64,000 nucleotides of DNA from Pedobacter sp. WC2423 (lineage in GTDB: Bacteria; Bacteroidota; Bacteroidia; Sphingobacteriales; Sphingobacteriaceae): NCBI RefSeq assembly GCF_040822065.1, contig NZ_CP162005.1, forward strand, positions 4,030,001-4,094,000, written 5' to 3'. Under the pieces are notes generated by a model that saw only the letters and a program-made list of their open reading frames with translations, was not told where the DNA came from and did no database searches. Made by a program: the position numbers and the translations under genes. Each line of letters opens with the position of its first letter. Positions within the stretch are counted from its first letter, which is position 1. Positions 38,738-47,815 of this stretch are shown one piece after another.

Positions 38738-40273
38738 ATGGATTCACCCTATAGAAATATTTTATTTATGCCCGCCAAAAGGAAATTCATCCTCCTGTTC
38801 AGATATTGTCTCTTTCCCCTGTTTTTAATCCTTCCTGGTACAGTTCATGCTAATTTTGATTTTAATGCCAACTGTTTAAAAGCTTATCAATTGATATTTG
38901 AGCTTAAAATTAATGCAGCGAAGCAACTGATTGCGGCTGAGAAAACCGCGCATCCTGGAAATTCTATAGTACCTTTATTAGAGAACTATGCAGATTATTT
39001 TTATCTGATTACCGTAGAAAGTAAACAAGATTTTGACAGGTTAAAAGATGAAAAATCACGCAGGCTCAGTCAGATTGAGGATGACGATGATAAATCTCCT
39101 TATTATCTGTATGCACAGGCAGAGATCAATTTACAATGGGCTTTATTAAGAAGCCGTTATGGAGAGTATTTTACAGCTGCGAGAGAAATCAAAAAAGCAA
39201 ACAGTCTTTTGCAGGATAATAGTAAGAAATTTCCGGGATTTCATTTAAATGGTAAAGGGCTGGGCTTGATCAATGTCTTTTTGGGAAATCTTCCTGATGG
39301 TACGCTAAAGAACATGCTTTCTACTTTTGGTGTCAAAGGTGATGTACAAAAGGGATTGTTAATGCTGGATAAACTTGCCCAAAATCTTCCCCGGTCTGCG
39401 TTTGAGCCCTTTTACGAAGAAGTAATCTTCTATTATTCTTATGTTTTATCTGATGTGATCCATTCTCCGGATGCCTATGCTAAAACTATGAAGTATACGG
39501 CCAGAATTTCTGACAGCAGCTTGTTGAAGGCTTATTTGCAGGCTTACGTTTGTGCCCGGAATGGCCATAATGACGAAGCAATAGCTATTTTGGCGAAACG
39601 GCCTGCTGGTGAAGGTTATCAGGCATTTCCTTATCTGGAACTTTTAATGGGAACCGCAAAACTGAATAAACTGGATTATTCTGCTAGTACTAATTTTAAA
39701 AGGTTTTTGCAGTTAAATAAAGGCGTGAATTACATTAAAGACGCTAATCTTCACTTGTCATGGGTGGCTTTATTAAATGGCGATACAGGGGCTTATAAAG
39801 GCTATATAGCTAAAGTAAAAAGTACAGGGTATACTTACGCTGAAAAAGATAAGCAAGCGATGAATGAGGCTGGTGCTCCTGCCCCCGATAAGAAGTTATT
39901 AAAATCCAGATTATTATTTGATGGCGGATATTATGCAAAAGCACTGGATATATTAGCTGGAGAGAATGCTTCAGCTTATAAAGACATCAAAGATAAAGTG
40001 GAGTTTTATTACCGCATGGGCAGAATTTATGATGCACTGGATAAAGATGACAGTGCTTTACAAGCTTATCAGAATGCTATAACCTATGGGAAAAATTTAA
40101 AGTATTACTATGCGGCGACTTCTGCTCTGAATATGGGTAAAATCTATGGGAAGAAAAAAAATGATGCCAGGGCTAAAGCTTACTTTAACCAGGCAATCAA
40201 TATGAAAAATCATGAATATGAGAATAGTATTGAAACTCAGGCCAAAGATGGCCTGAAGAAACTTGGCAATTAA
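38738..40273 (+). CDS. Exported TPR-like protein
   Basis: This 511-residue protein has an N-terminal signal peptide (basic MPAKRKF, hydrophobic core, cleavage near TVHA-NFDF). The rest is almost entirely helical with TPR-like pairs; the clearest repeats are YYRMGRIYDALDKDDSALQA and ALNMGKIYGKKKNDARAKAY near the C-terminus. It is probably a periplasmic protein-interaction scaffold; the partner is unknown. The start could instead be the ATG at 38768, which gives a more typical signal peptide. Its 3' end overlaps the convergent KAS III gene by 4 nt. Confidence 0.75.
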   Translation: MDSPYRNILFMPAKRKFILLFRYCLFPLFLILPGTVHANFDFNANCLKAYQLIFELKINAAKQLIAAEKTAHPGNSIVPLLENYADYFYLITVESKQDFDRLKDEKSRRLSQIEDDDDKSPYYLYAQAEINLQWALLRSRYGEYFTAAREIKKANSLLQDNSKKFPGFHLNGKGLGLINVFLGNLPDGTLKNMLSTFGVKGDVQKGLLMLDKLAQNLPRSAFEPFYEEVIFYYSYVLSDVIHSPDAYAKTMKYTARISDSSLLKAYLQAYVCARNGHNDEAIAILAKRPAGEGYQAFPYLELLMGTAKLNKLDYSASTNFKRFLQLNKGVNYIKDANLHLSWVALLNGDTGAYKGYIAKVKSTGYTYAEKDKQAMNEAGAPAPDKKLLKSRLLFDGGYYAKALDILAGENASAYKDIKDKVEFYYRMGRIYDALDKDDSALQAYQNAITYGKNLKYYYAATSALNMGKIYGKKKNDARAKAYFNQAINMKNHEYENSIETQAKDGLKKLGN

Positions 40274-41352
40274 AACCGGTATACAAAAGCATTAATATGC
40301 ATTCCTGCACCAACAGAAGCAAATACTGCATATTCACCTGCTTTTACTTTATAACCTGCTACTTTTTCCTTCAGCACAAGATCCAGTAAGGTAGGTATAG
40401 TTGCAACAGAGCTGTTACCCAGCCATGAAATTGTCATCGGGACCAGGTTTTCGGGAACAGCATCCTTATCGTATAATTTGAATAATCTTTTCATAATCGC
40501 ATTATCCATTTTGCCGTTTGCCTGATGAATAAATACGGTTTTGATATCGTCTATAGTTAATCCTGCTTTATCAATAGCCATTTTTACGACATGAGGAACG
40601 TTTACAACCGCAAATTCATAGAGCTTGCGTCCATTCATTTTCATGTAAGTATTGCCATCTGTAGCGCCTGGATTACAGCTTTTAGCCATGTATAAAAGCG
40701 AAGCAAAGTTACCAGCGAATGTTTGTGTTTTATGGGCAATAATACCAATTGGCTCTTCATTTTCAACCCCTTCAAAAACTACTGCTCCTGCCCCGTCCGA
40801 AAAGATCATACTATCACGGTCATGCGGGTCAATGATTCTGGAAAGTGTTTCTGAACCAATGACCAGAACACGTTTGGCGTCTCCGCTTTGAATCAGGTAA
40901 TTGGCTTGTATGGTACCTTGTACCCATCCCGGACATCCAAATATAATATCATAAGAAACACAGTCAGGATTCACAATATCTAATTGTTGCTTAACTTTAG
41001 CTGCAAGAGAAGGCAGAATATCCATCCGGTTACTTCCATGATGAATATCTCCGAAATTATGACATACAATGATGTGATCTAAGGTTTCTTTATCGATTTT
41101 CGCATCATCCAGAGCCCTTTGTGCGGCAATGGCAGCGATATTGCTGTTGAGCAGATTATCATCGATATAACGACGCTCTATAATTTCGGTAATTTCAGAG
41201 AATTTACTGATAATATCTGCGTTGTCTTTCTCAATGATGAGTCCGTTTTCGTAAAAAGTAGAGTTTAGGAAGGAATCTCCTGAAACAATTTTCTCAGGAA
41301 TGTAACTTCCTGTGCCTGCAATTACTGAAGATATATGCTTTTTATTACCCAT
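40270..41352 (-). CDS. 3-oxoacyl-ACP synthase III family protein
   Basis: The 360-residue thiolase-fold enzyme has the KAS III catalytic triad: C140 in IIFGCPGWVQG, H276 in VFIHQANGK, and N313 in WLGNSSVATIP. KAS III enzymes start fatty-acid or related acyl chain synthesis by Claisen condensation. It is about 30 residues longer than housekeeping FabH and is not next to plsX or other fab genes, so a specialised role (branched-chain, aryl or secondary lipid) is as likely as general FabH. Confidence 0.87.
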   Translation of the reverse strand: MGNKKHISSVIAGTGSYIPEKIVSGDSFLNSTFYENGLIIEKDNADIISKFSEITEIIERRYIDDNLLNSNIAAIAAQRALDDAKIDKETLDHIIVCHNFGDIHHGSNRMDILPSLAAKVKQQLDIVNPDCVSYDIIFGCPGWVQGTIQANYLIQSGDAKRVLVIGSETLSRIIDPHDRDSMIFSDGAGAVVFEGVENEEPIGIIAHKTQTFAGNFASLLYMAKSCNPGATDGNTYMKMNGRKLYEFAVVNVPHVVKMAIDKAGLTIDDIKTVFIHQANGKMDNAIMKRLFKLYDKDAVPENLVPMTISWLGNSSVATIPTLLDLVLKEKVAGYKVKAGEYAVFASVGAGMHINAFVYRF

Positions 41353-41416
41353 TCTGAACCGTATACTGTTTTAGTATTTAGTATAAAACTAGGATTAATT
41401 TATTGAAAACAAAAAT

Positions 41417-42061
41417 TTAAGAGAAATCATCAATTAAAAAAACAAATAATTCTTTAGGGCCATGGGCACCAAGGACAAGTGTTTTCTCAATATCGGCAGT
41501 TCTGCTTGGTCCGGTGACCGTACTGATCATGGATGGCAGCTGTGAGCCGTATTTATTTTTGATCAGTTGAAATCCATCTTTAAGATCCATTACCATCTGG
41601 CCTGTTCTTGCAATGACAATATGGTGATGCGGAAAAATACTTAGCCTTCTGCCTGCTTCATTTTGATTACTCAGCAATATAGAGCCATTTCTGGCAATTA
41701 AAGCTTCGCACATAGTAATTCCCACCTCGGCCATTTCAAAGTCTTTGTCAGTCTTGTAAAAAGGGAATTCATAAGTGGAAAGTAATTTCTGAAGTTCGGT
41801 TTCCCAGCAATATATTTTTCTCCATTTGAACTTTTCAGCCAGCTCAAGAATGTTTTCGATGAATTCAACACCGTCCTGGCAATAAATAAAATTGCCGGAT
41901 ACAGCGGTTAACTGCTCGGCAAATAAAATTTCCGGAATCTCTGTGTTGGGCTTGTAAAGCGGGGTTTCTTCTAAATTCGGATAAGGATTATCTCTTTTTT
42001 CAAGCAGAGCTTTCCTTATCTTTTTTAGCATTAACTCCTTGGAGGAAATATTCTCTTGCAT
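41417..42061 (-). CDS. LUD-domain protein (LutC/YkgG family)
   Basis: The 214-residue single LUD domain has the family segments GITMCEALIARNGSILLS, IVIARTGQMVMDL and the C-terminal GPSRTADIEKTLVLGAHGPKE. LutC is part of the lactate oxidation complex LutABC in other bacteria, but lutA and lutB are not adjacent, so the function here is uncertain. It lies 57 nt downstream of ftsH on the same strand. Confidence 0.88.
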   Translation of the reverse strand: MQENISSKELMLKKIRKALLEKRDNPYPNLEETPLYKPNTEIPEILFAEQLTAVSGNFIYCQDGVEFIENILELAEKFKWRKIYCWETELQKLLSTYEFPFYKTDKDFEMAEVGITMCEALIARNGSILLSNQNEAGRRLSIFPHHHIVIARTGQMVMDLKDGFQLIKNKYGSQLPSMISTVTGPSRTADIEKTLVLGAHGPKELFVFLIDDFS

Positions 42062-42118
42062 AAAAAAATGGATTTGCTGTCATCAGTATAGCTGATGACA
42101 GCTCCATAAAGTTAATTA

Positions 42119-44212
42119 TTAAGATTCAGAATTTAAAGGCGATACTAAAGGAGCAGACGGATCTGTTGTTTCTCCTACACCTTCATGAAGTAAGCCTTCA
42201 GCAGCAGGTTTTTGATCACCTGTGCCATTCACGAATTCATCATAAGTAGTACGGTTATCAAAAGGACGTTTGCCTAAGATTTCTTCCAGATCTGCCTGGA
42301 AAAGAATTTCTTTCTCCAATAGTTTTTCTGCAAGTTTCTCTAAGCCGTCTCTTTTATCAATTAATAACTGCATTGTTCTGACATAAACCTCATTGATGAG
42401 TTTACGTACTTCAATATCAATTAATTCAGAAGTTTTTTCTGAGTAAGGTTTATTGAAGTTATACTCATTTTGAGGATCATGGAAAGAAACATTACCGATC
42501 GTACTGTTCATTCCATAAATAGTTACCATGGCATAAGACAATTTTGTAATTCGTTCCAGGTCATTCTGTGCGCCTGTAGATATTTTACCAAAAACAAGGT
42601 CTTCAGCAACACGGCCACCCATAGTCATACACATACCATCTGTAAGCTGCTCTGTAGTGTAAAGGAACTGCTCTTTCGGCAGGTATTGTGCGTAGCCTAA
42701 AGCAGCAACACCCCGCGGTACAATAGATACTTTTACCAATGGATCTGCATGTTCAAGGTACCAACCTGCAATAGCGTGTCCGGCCTCATGATAAGCAACT
42801 ATACGTTTCTCTTCGGGAGAGATGATTTTATTTTTCTTCTCTAAACCGCCAATCACACGGTCGATTGCATCCTGGAAATCCTGCATATCTACAGATTCCT
42901 TATTTCTTCTAGCAGCAATCAGCGCTGCTTCATTACAAACGTTTGCAATTTCAGCACCTGCAAAACCAGGAGTTTGTGCAGAAAGTTTTTTAGCATCCAC
43001 AACCACATCAGTTTTGATAGGTTTTAAGTGGACTTTAAAGATTTGCTCTCTGCCTACTAAATCTGGTTTATCGATAGAAATTTGTCTGTCAAATCTTCCA
43101 GGACGAAGTAAAGCGCTGTCTAATACATCAGGACGGTTAGTTGCAGCAAGAATAATAATTCCTGAATCTGTACCAAATCCATCCATTTCTACCAGTAACT
43201 GGTTCAAAGTGTTTTCACGCTCATCATTACCACCCATCATGCTGTTTTTACCACGGGCGCGCCCGATTGCGTCAACCTCATCAATAAAAATGATACATGG
43301 AGCTTTATCTTTAGCTTGTTTAAACAAGTCACGTACACGTGATGCACCTACTCCAACAAACATTTCCACGAAATCAGAACCTGAAAGTGAGAAGAACGGA
43401 ACCTGTGCTTCACCAGCAACAGCTTTCGCCAATAAAGTTTTACCAGTACCAGGAGAACCTACAAGTAGCGCCCCTTTTGGTATTTTACCACCCAGATTTG
43501 TATATTTTTTAGGGTTTTTAAGGAAATCTACAATCTCCATAACCTCTTGTTTAGCTTCTTCCAGACCTGCAACATCATTAAATGTTACGTTTACCTGGCT
43601 TTCTTTATCAAATAGAGTCGCTTTGGATTTTCCGATATTGAAAATCTGTCCGCCGCCGCCGCCTGCGCCACCACCCATTTTACGCATAATAAAGATCCAG
43701 AATCCAATAAATAACAACACAGGAATAATTACTGTGAAAAACCATGAATTGAAAGTACTTTGTCTGGTTTCTTTTTCTGCTAAAATCTGGCTTTCAACCG
43801 GAACAGTTTTTTGTGACTCAGACAATTGCTTATCCAGTGCATCCATTGATCCTGCGGTAAATGATACTGTAGGACCTCCGGTTGAACCAAAATTGCTCTT
43901 AGTCTGATATTTTTTATACTTCTCCTGATTAAGACGGTCTGGTTTAATAAATACATCAGCCCTGACCAGGTCTTCATATTTGTAAGCTATAATTTTCTGA
44001 ACATCTCCCGGAGCAAGCATGTTCGTTTCAAATTCCCTGTAAGTGATTGTTTTATTGGTATCATTGGTAAACAAAACGGAAACCAGGACAAGGCCTAAAA
44101 TGATAGCAGCATAAACCCAGAATATATTGAAATTTGAACCCTTTTGAGGTTTTTTGGGAATGTTCGGTATTCTCTTAATTAATTTGGGCTTAGTATTTTC
44201 TTTCTCTTTCAT
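42119..44212 (-). CDS. ftsH: ATP-dependent zinc metalloprotease FtsH
   Basis: This 697-residue FtsH has two transmembrane helices (near 25-45 and 165-185) flanking the periplasmic segment. The AAA module has Walker A VGSPGTGKTLLAKAVAGEA, Walker B IIFIDEVDAIG and SRH region ATNRPDVLDSALLRPGRFDR, and the peptidase motif is HEAGHAIAG. It degrades membrane and soluble proteins. I start at the ATG at 44212 (MKEKENTKPKLI); the frame is open to 44287, but that part overlaps rsfS. The gene follows rsfS by 35 nt. Confidence 0.96.
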   Translation of the reverse strand: MKEKENTKPKLIKRIPNIPKKPQKGSNFNIFWVYAAIILGLVLVSVLFTNDTNKTITYREFETNMLAPGDVQKIIAYKYEDLVRADVFIKPDRLNQEKYKKYQTKSNFGSTGGPTVSFTAGSMDALDKQLSESQKTVPVESQILAEKETRQSTFNSWFFTVIIPVLLFIGFWIFIMRKMGGGAGGGGGQIFNIGKSKATLFDKESQVNVTFNDVAGLEEAKQEVMEIVDFLKNPKKYTNLGGKIPKGALLVGSPGTGKTLLAKAVAGEAQVPFFSLSGSDFVEMFVGVGASRVRDLFKQAKDKAPCIIFIDEVDAIGRARGKNSMMGGNDERENTLNQLLVEMDGFGTDSGIIILAATNRPDVLDSALLRPGRFDRQISIDKPDLVGREQIFKVHLKPIKTDVVVDAKKLSAQTPGFAGAEIANVCNEAALIAARRNKESVDMQDFQDAIDRVIGGLEKKNKIISPEEKRIVAYHEAGHAIAGWYLEHADPLVKVSIVPRGVAALGYAQYLPKEQFLYTTEQLTDGMCMTMGGRVAEDLVFGKISTGAQNDLERITKLSYAMVTIYGMNSTIGNVSFHDPQNEYNFNKPYSEKTSELIDIEVRKLINEVYVRTMQLLIDKRDGLEKLAEKLLEKEILFQADLEEILGKRPFDNRTTYDEFVNGTGDQKPAAEGLLHEGVGETTDPSAPLVSPLNSES

Positions 44213-44247
44213 CGTTGATTCAAAAAAATGTATAAGGTTGTAACTGG

Positions 44248-44622
44248 TTATGCGCTTTGATAAGAAGTTGTTTGTGCGTCGCCCCATAAATCTTCGATCC
44301 CATAAAAATCTCTTTTTTCAGTTTTGAAGATATGAACAACAACATCAAAATAATCCAGGATTATCCATTCTGCGTTTTCTAATCCTTCTTTTCTCCACGG
44401 TGTGGCTTCTGTGTTTTTGTAAATTTCGTCTTCTACACTATCTGCGATAGCTTTCACTTGTGTCGACGAGTCTGCGTTGCAAACTATAAAATAATCTGAT
44501 ACAGAGCTATTTAATTCTCTTAAGTCCAGACGGACTATATCGTGGCCCTTTTTTTCCTGCATGCCTTGAACGGCTATTTCTGAAAGGTAGGTAGAAAGGT
44601 TTACTAATTTCTTTTTTACCAT
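44248..44622 (-). CDS. rsfS: Ribosome silencing factor RsfS
   Basis: The 124-residue RsfS/YbeB family protein binds uL14 and blocks subunit joining in starvation. Diagnostic segments are DLRELNSSVSDYFIVCNADS, TPWRKEGLENAEWIILDYFD and VVHIFKTEKRDFYGIEDLWGD. It is divergent from birA, with 44 nt between the starts, and leads an operon with ftsH. Confidence 0.95.
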   Translation of the reverse strand: MVKKKLVNLSTYLSEIAVQGMQEKKGHDIVRLDLRELNSSVSDYFIVCNADSSTQVKAIADSVEDEIYKNTEATPWRKEGLENAEWIILDYFDVVVHIFKTEKRDFYGIEDLWGDAQTTSYQSA

Positions 44623-44632
44623 TAAAATGTTT

Positions 44633-44640
44633 TATTTTTG
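44633..44640 (+). promoter_or_regulatory. -7 promoter element of birA
   Basis: TATTTTTG is an exact TAnnTTTG match, 26 nt upstream of the TTG start codon at 44667. Confidence 0.6.
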
Positions 44641-44666
44641 ATAAATAACAACTATAAAATCAACTA

Positions 44667-45443
44667 TTGCAAAATAACACTTTTTCAACACTATTTGTTG
44701 GTCAAAATCTTATCAAATTATTAGCGGTTGATTCTACCAATAATTTTTTGAAAAGGATGGTGTCAAATTCCGAGCCATTACCCGAAGGAACTGTTATTAT
44801 GGCAGAGAATCAATATGAAGGCCGTGGCCAGGTAGGGAGTAAATGGCATGCTGAGCCAGGTAAAAACCTCACTTTTAGTATTCTTCTGCGACCATCGTTT
44901 ATACAGCTCAGGGAGCAATTTAACTTGAATATGACTATCAGTATTGCAATTCAGAAAGCACTGGAAAGTATTATTGGTACAGGTTTATCGGTTAAATGGC
45001 CTAATGATATCTATTTTGGACATCAAAAGATAGGCGGGATGTTAGTAGAGAATATCGTAGCTGGAAGCCATATAAAGGCTTGTATTGTAGGAATCGGAAT
45101 CAATGTAAATCAGGAAGTTTTTGAAACAGAGTTACAGCAGCGTGCGGGTTCAATCTATCAAATTTTACACCGGCATGTTGATTTAGTAACGCTTTTAGCA
45201 GAAATTTGCAGTCATATAGAGGCTGGATATTTAAAACTCAAAGCAGGGAACTACAGCAATCTGCGGAATGAATACCTGAATTATCTTTATCAATTTAACG
45301 TAAAAGCCAATTACAGACAAAATGGCGAGATAATTGAAGGGAAAATTGTAGATGTAGGCGAAAATGGAATGTTAAGTTTAGAAACCATTGACGGACTAAA
45401 GATGTATAACTTTAAAGAGATTGAGTTTATTAAACCATCCTAA
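44667..45443 (+). CDS. birA: Biotin--[acetyl-CoA-carboxylase] ligase
   Basis: This 258-residue biotin protein ligase without an N-terminal DNA-binding domain attaches biotin to carboxylase carrier domains through biotinyl-AMP. The biotin-binding loop is GRGQVGSKWHAEPGKN, followed by SVKWPNDIYFGHQKIGGMLVE (split here as VKWPNDI and KIGGMLVE) and IGIGINVNQ. The start is a TTG: the conserved N-terminal segment LLAVDSTNNFLK precedes the first ATG. It is divergent from rsfS. Confidence 0.94.
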   Translation: MQNNTFSTLFVGQNLIKLLAVDSTNNFLKRMVSNSEPLPEGTVIMAENQYEGRGQVGSKWHAEPGKNLTFSILLRPSFIQLREQFNLNMTISIAIQKALESIIGTGLSVKWPNDIYFGHQKIGGMLVENIVAGSHIKACIVGIGINVNQEVFETELQQRAGSIYQILHRHVDLVTLLAEICSHIEAGYLKLKAGNYSNLRNEYLNYLYQFNVKANYRQNGEIIEGKIVDVGENGMLSLETIDGLKMYNFKEIEFIKPS

Positions 45444-45482
45444 AAATTATCAGTCATACTCACAGTAATATAATTTATAAAC

Positions 45483-45932
45483 ATGAAAAGAATAACCTTA
45501 GTATTTGCCTTATTGTTTTTTACGGTTCTTGGAGCTTCTGCTCAGATCGAGAATCCTGTAACCTGGTCTTATGCACAAAAAAAGATCAGTAAAACAGAAG
45601 CCATTGTTTATCTTAAAGCAACTATTCAGGATGGATGGCACATCTATTCTCAAACAGTGAAGCCAGGAGGTCCTGTTAAAACAACGATTAAGTTTAATCC
45701 GTCAAAAGATTTTACTAAAGTGGGAACTACCGCAGAACCTAAAGCCCTTTCTAAATTTGAGAAGGTTTTTGATATGAATGTTGGCTATTTTGAGAATCAG
45801 GTTGTATTTCAGCAAAAAATTAAATTAAACAAACCAGCAACAGTTGTAACTGGTACCATAGAATTTATGGTATGTGATGCTACGAAATGTCTTCCTCCTG
45901 ATGAAGTGAAGTTTTCTGTACAGGTCAAATAG
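45483..45932 (+). CDS. DsbD N-terminal-domain (DsbD-alpha-like) protein
   Basis: The 149-residue exported protein has a signal peptide (ending LGASAQ) and then an immunoglobulin-like DsbD alpha domain with the cysteine pair CDATKC near residue 135. In E. coli DsbD this domain passes reducing power to DsbC and similar proteins; here it is a separate polypeptide, 182 nt before the membrane DsbD gene and separated by a terminator. They probably act together. It could instead accept electrons from a different thioredoxin. Confidence 0.87.
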   Translation: MKRITLVFALLFFTVLGASAQIENPVTWSYAQKKISKTEAIVYLKATIQDGWHIYSQTVKPGGPVKTTIKFNPSKDFTKVGTTAEPKALSKFEKVFDMNVGYFENQVVFQQKIKLNKPATVVTGTIEFMVCDATKCLPPDEVKFSVQVK

Positions 45933-45950
45933 ATTTACGATAAGTATTAA

Positions 45951-45983
45951 AGAGCGCCAGAAATTCTGGCGCTCTTTTTTTTT
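45951..45983 (+). terminator. Strong terminator after the DsbD-alpha-like gene
   Basis: A 12-bp perfect inverted repeat, AGAGCGCCAGAA with its complement (45951-45962, 45964-45975), is followed by a run of nine T residues. About 10 bp can pair around an AAATT loop. Confidence 0.9.
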
Positions 45984-46114
45984 GTCTTTTTCTGCCGAAT
46001 ATCGAAGTATAGTAAAATATTGGCAATCCGGTAATTCAAAACTTTTTAAACAAGAAATTATAAGTAATTTCACAGCCTTATAGAAAAGGGTAATACCCAA
46101 TCAGGTTAAAAAAC

Positions 46115-47815
46115 ATGAGAATGAAAAAGTTAATTTTAATGCTTGGCTTGGTGCTTACAATGCTTTTAATGCATTCCAGCCAGAGTTTTGCTTTCATACA
46201 AAGCCATGATTCTACTGTGGTAAGCGATGATATCCAGTTTACCGAAATTGGATCTGCGGCAGACAGTGCTTCAAATGCTATCGTTAAAGATAGTGTTAAA
46301 AAGGACACTGTAAAAGCTGCTGCTATAGTTAAACCGGCGCAGAAAATACAACAAACAGAACAGGAGAAAACATTGTGGCAAACCTTTATTCAAGGGTTAA
46401 TCGGCGGTTTTATTGCCTTCTTAATGCCTTGTATCTTCCCAATGGTGCCGCTTACAGTTAGTTTTTTTACTAAAAAAGCCGGCAGCAGAAAAAAGGGAAT
46501 TGGACAGGCGGTAATTTATGGCCTTTCTATTATTGTCATTTATGTGGCCTTCGGGTTATTGATCACCTTGCTTTTTGGTTCCGCCAAATTAAATGAATTG
46601 AGTAGCAGCGGATGGTTTAACTTTACTTTCTTTATTCTGCTGATAGTTTTTGCAATCTCGTTTTTCGGTGCTTTTGAAATTACGTTACCAAGTTCTTTTG
46701 TGAATAAAATTGATCAGAAAGCGGATGACACTAAAGGTTTAGGAGGAATATTTTTTATGGCGGCTTCTTTGGCGCTTGTTTCATTCTCCTGCACAGGTCC
46801 TATTATTGGAACATTGTTAGTACAGGCGAGTTCAAAGGGTGAAATTCTTGCTCCTGCAATAGGAATGTTTGGGTTCGCATTGGCTCTGGCACTACCTTTT
46901 ACCTTATCAGCTATATTCCCTGGTTTCTTAAGCAGTATGCCTAAATCGGGTGGCTGGTTAAACAGTGTAAAAGTTTGTCTTGGATTCCTTGAGCTTGCAC
47001 TGGCCTTAAAATTCTTGTCTGCAGCAGACCTGGTTTGGCACTGGGAGTGGTTTGACAGAGAGATATTCCTGGTTTTATGGATTGTAATTTTCTTCCTGAT
47101 GGGTATTTATATTCTTGGAAAGATTAAGTTTTCACATGACAGTGATGTCCCTTATGTTTCTGTTCCAAGATTGTTTTTCGCTATCCTCTCTTTCTCTTTT
47201 GCGATGTACCTTGTTCCTGGTCTCTGGGGAGCACCGGTTAATATTTTAAGTGGAATAGCACCTCCTTTAAATACACAGGATTTTATTCTGGGTGGAAATA
47301 ATGGCGGAAGCTCGCAGGGAACGTCTGATTTTCCGGCGGTAGTTAAATATAATGATGTATTACATCCTCCGCATGGTTTTAATGCATTCTTCGATCTGGA
47401 TGAAGGCCTGGCCTATGCAAAAAAAGTAAATAAGCCAGTACTCATAGATTTTACGGGACATGCTTGTGTAAACTGCCGGAAAATGGAAGATAAAGTATGG
47501 ATAGATCCGCAGGTGGGTCATTTAATTAAAGATGAATATGTTCTTATACAATTATATGTAGATGAGCGGTCTGTAAAAATGCCGCCGGAAAAAGTACATT
47601 ACTCTAAAATTTTAAGGACTACCACAGATGATCTGGGGCGTTGGAACGGTGATTTCCAGGCAACAACCTATAATTCTAATTCACAGCCTTTTTATGTCCT
47701 TGGCGGACATGACCTGGTTCCTTTAGTTGCCCCGCAGGGAGCAATTTTTGACGCGAAAGAATATGCCGCTTATTTGCAAAGCGGACTCGATAAATTTAAA
47801 GCATCCAAGAAATAA
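46115..47815 (+). CDS. dsbD: Protein-disulfide reductase DsbD (transmembrane and thioredoxin domains)
   Basis: The 566-residue protein has an N-terminal signal peptide and a Lys/Ala-rich linker. The CcdA-like membrane domain has the two reactive cysteine motifs LMPCIFPMVP and SFSCTGPIIG. The C-terminal thioredoxin-like domain has GHACVNCRKMED (CVNC). It carries electrons from cytoplasmic thioredoxin to periplasmic partners, and the alpha domain is encoded separately upstream. The stop and the pfkA start share one base (TAATG), which implies coupling with a glycolytic gene. Confidence 0.9.
   Translation: MRMKKLILMLGLVLTMLLMHSSQSFAFIQSHDSTVVSDDIQFTEIGSAADSASNAIVKDSVKKDTVKAAAIVKPAQKIQQTEQEKTLWQTFIQGLIGGFIAFLMPCIFPMVPLTVSFFTKKAGSRKKGIGQAVIYGLSIIVIYVAFGLLITLLFGSAKLNELSSSGWFNFTFFILLIVFAISFFGAFEITLPSSFVNKIDQKADDTKGLGGIFFMAASLALVSFSCTGPIIGTLLVQASSKGEILAPAIGMFGFALALALPFTLSAIFPGFLSSMPKSGGWLNSVKVCLGFLELALALKFLSAADLVWHWEWFDREIFLVLWIVIFFLMGIYILGKIKFSHDSDVPYVSVPRLFFAILSFSFAMYLVPGLWGAPVNILSGIAPPLNTQDFILGGNNGGSSQGTSDFPAVVKYNDVLHPPHGFNAFFDLDEGLAYAKKVNKPVLIDFTGHACVNCRKMEDKVWIDPQVGHLIKDEYVLIQLYVDERSVKMPPEKVHYSKILRTTTDDLGRWNGDFQATTYNSNSQPFYVLGGHDLVPLVAPQGAIFDAKEYAAYLQSGLDKFKASKK

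Noticed and set aside
42822-43907. 361-residue plus-strand frame antisense to ftsH
   Set aside because: It is a shadow of the strongly conserved FtsH coding sequence and has no family features.
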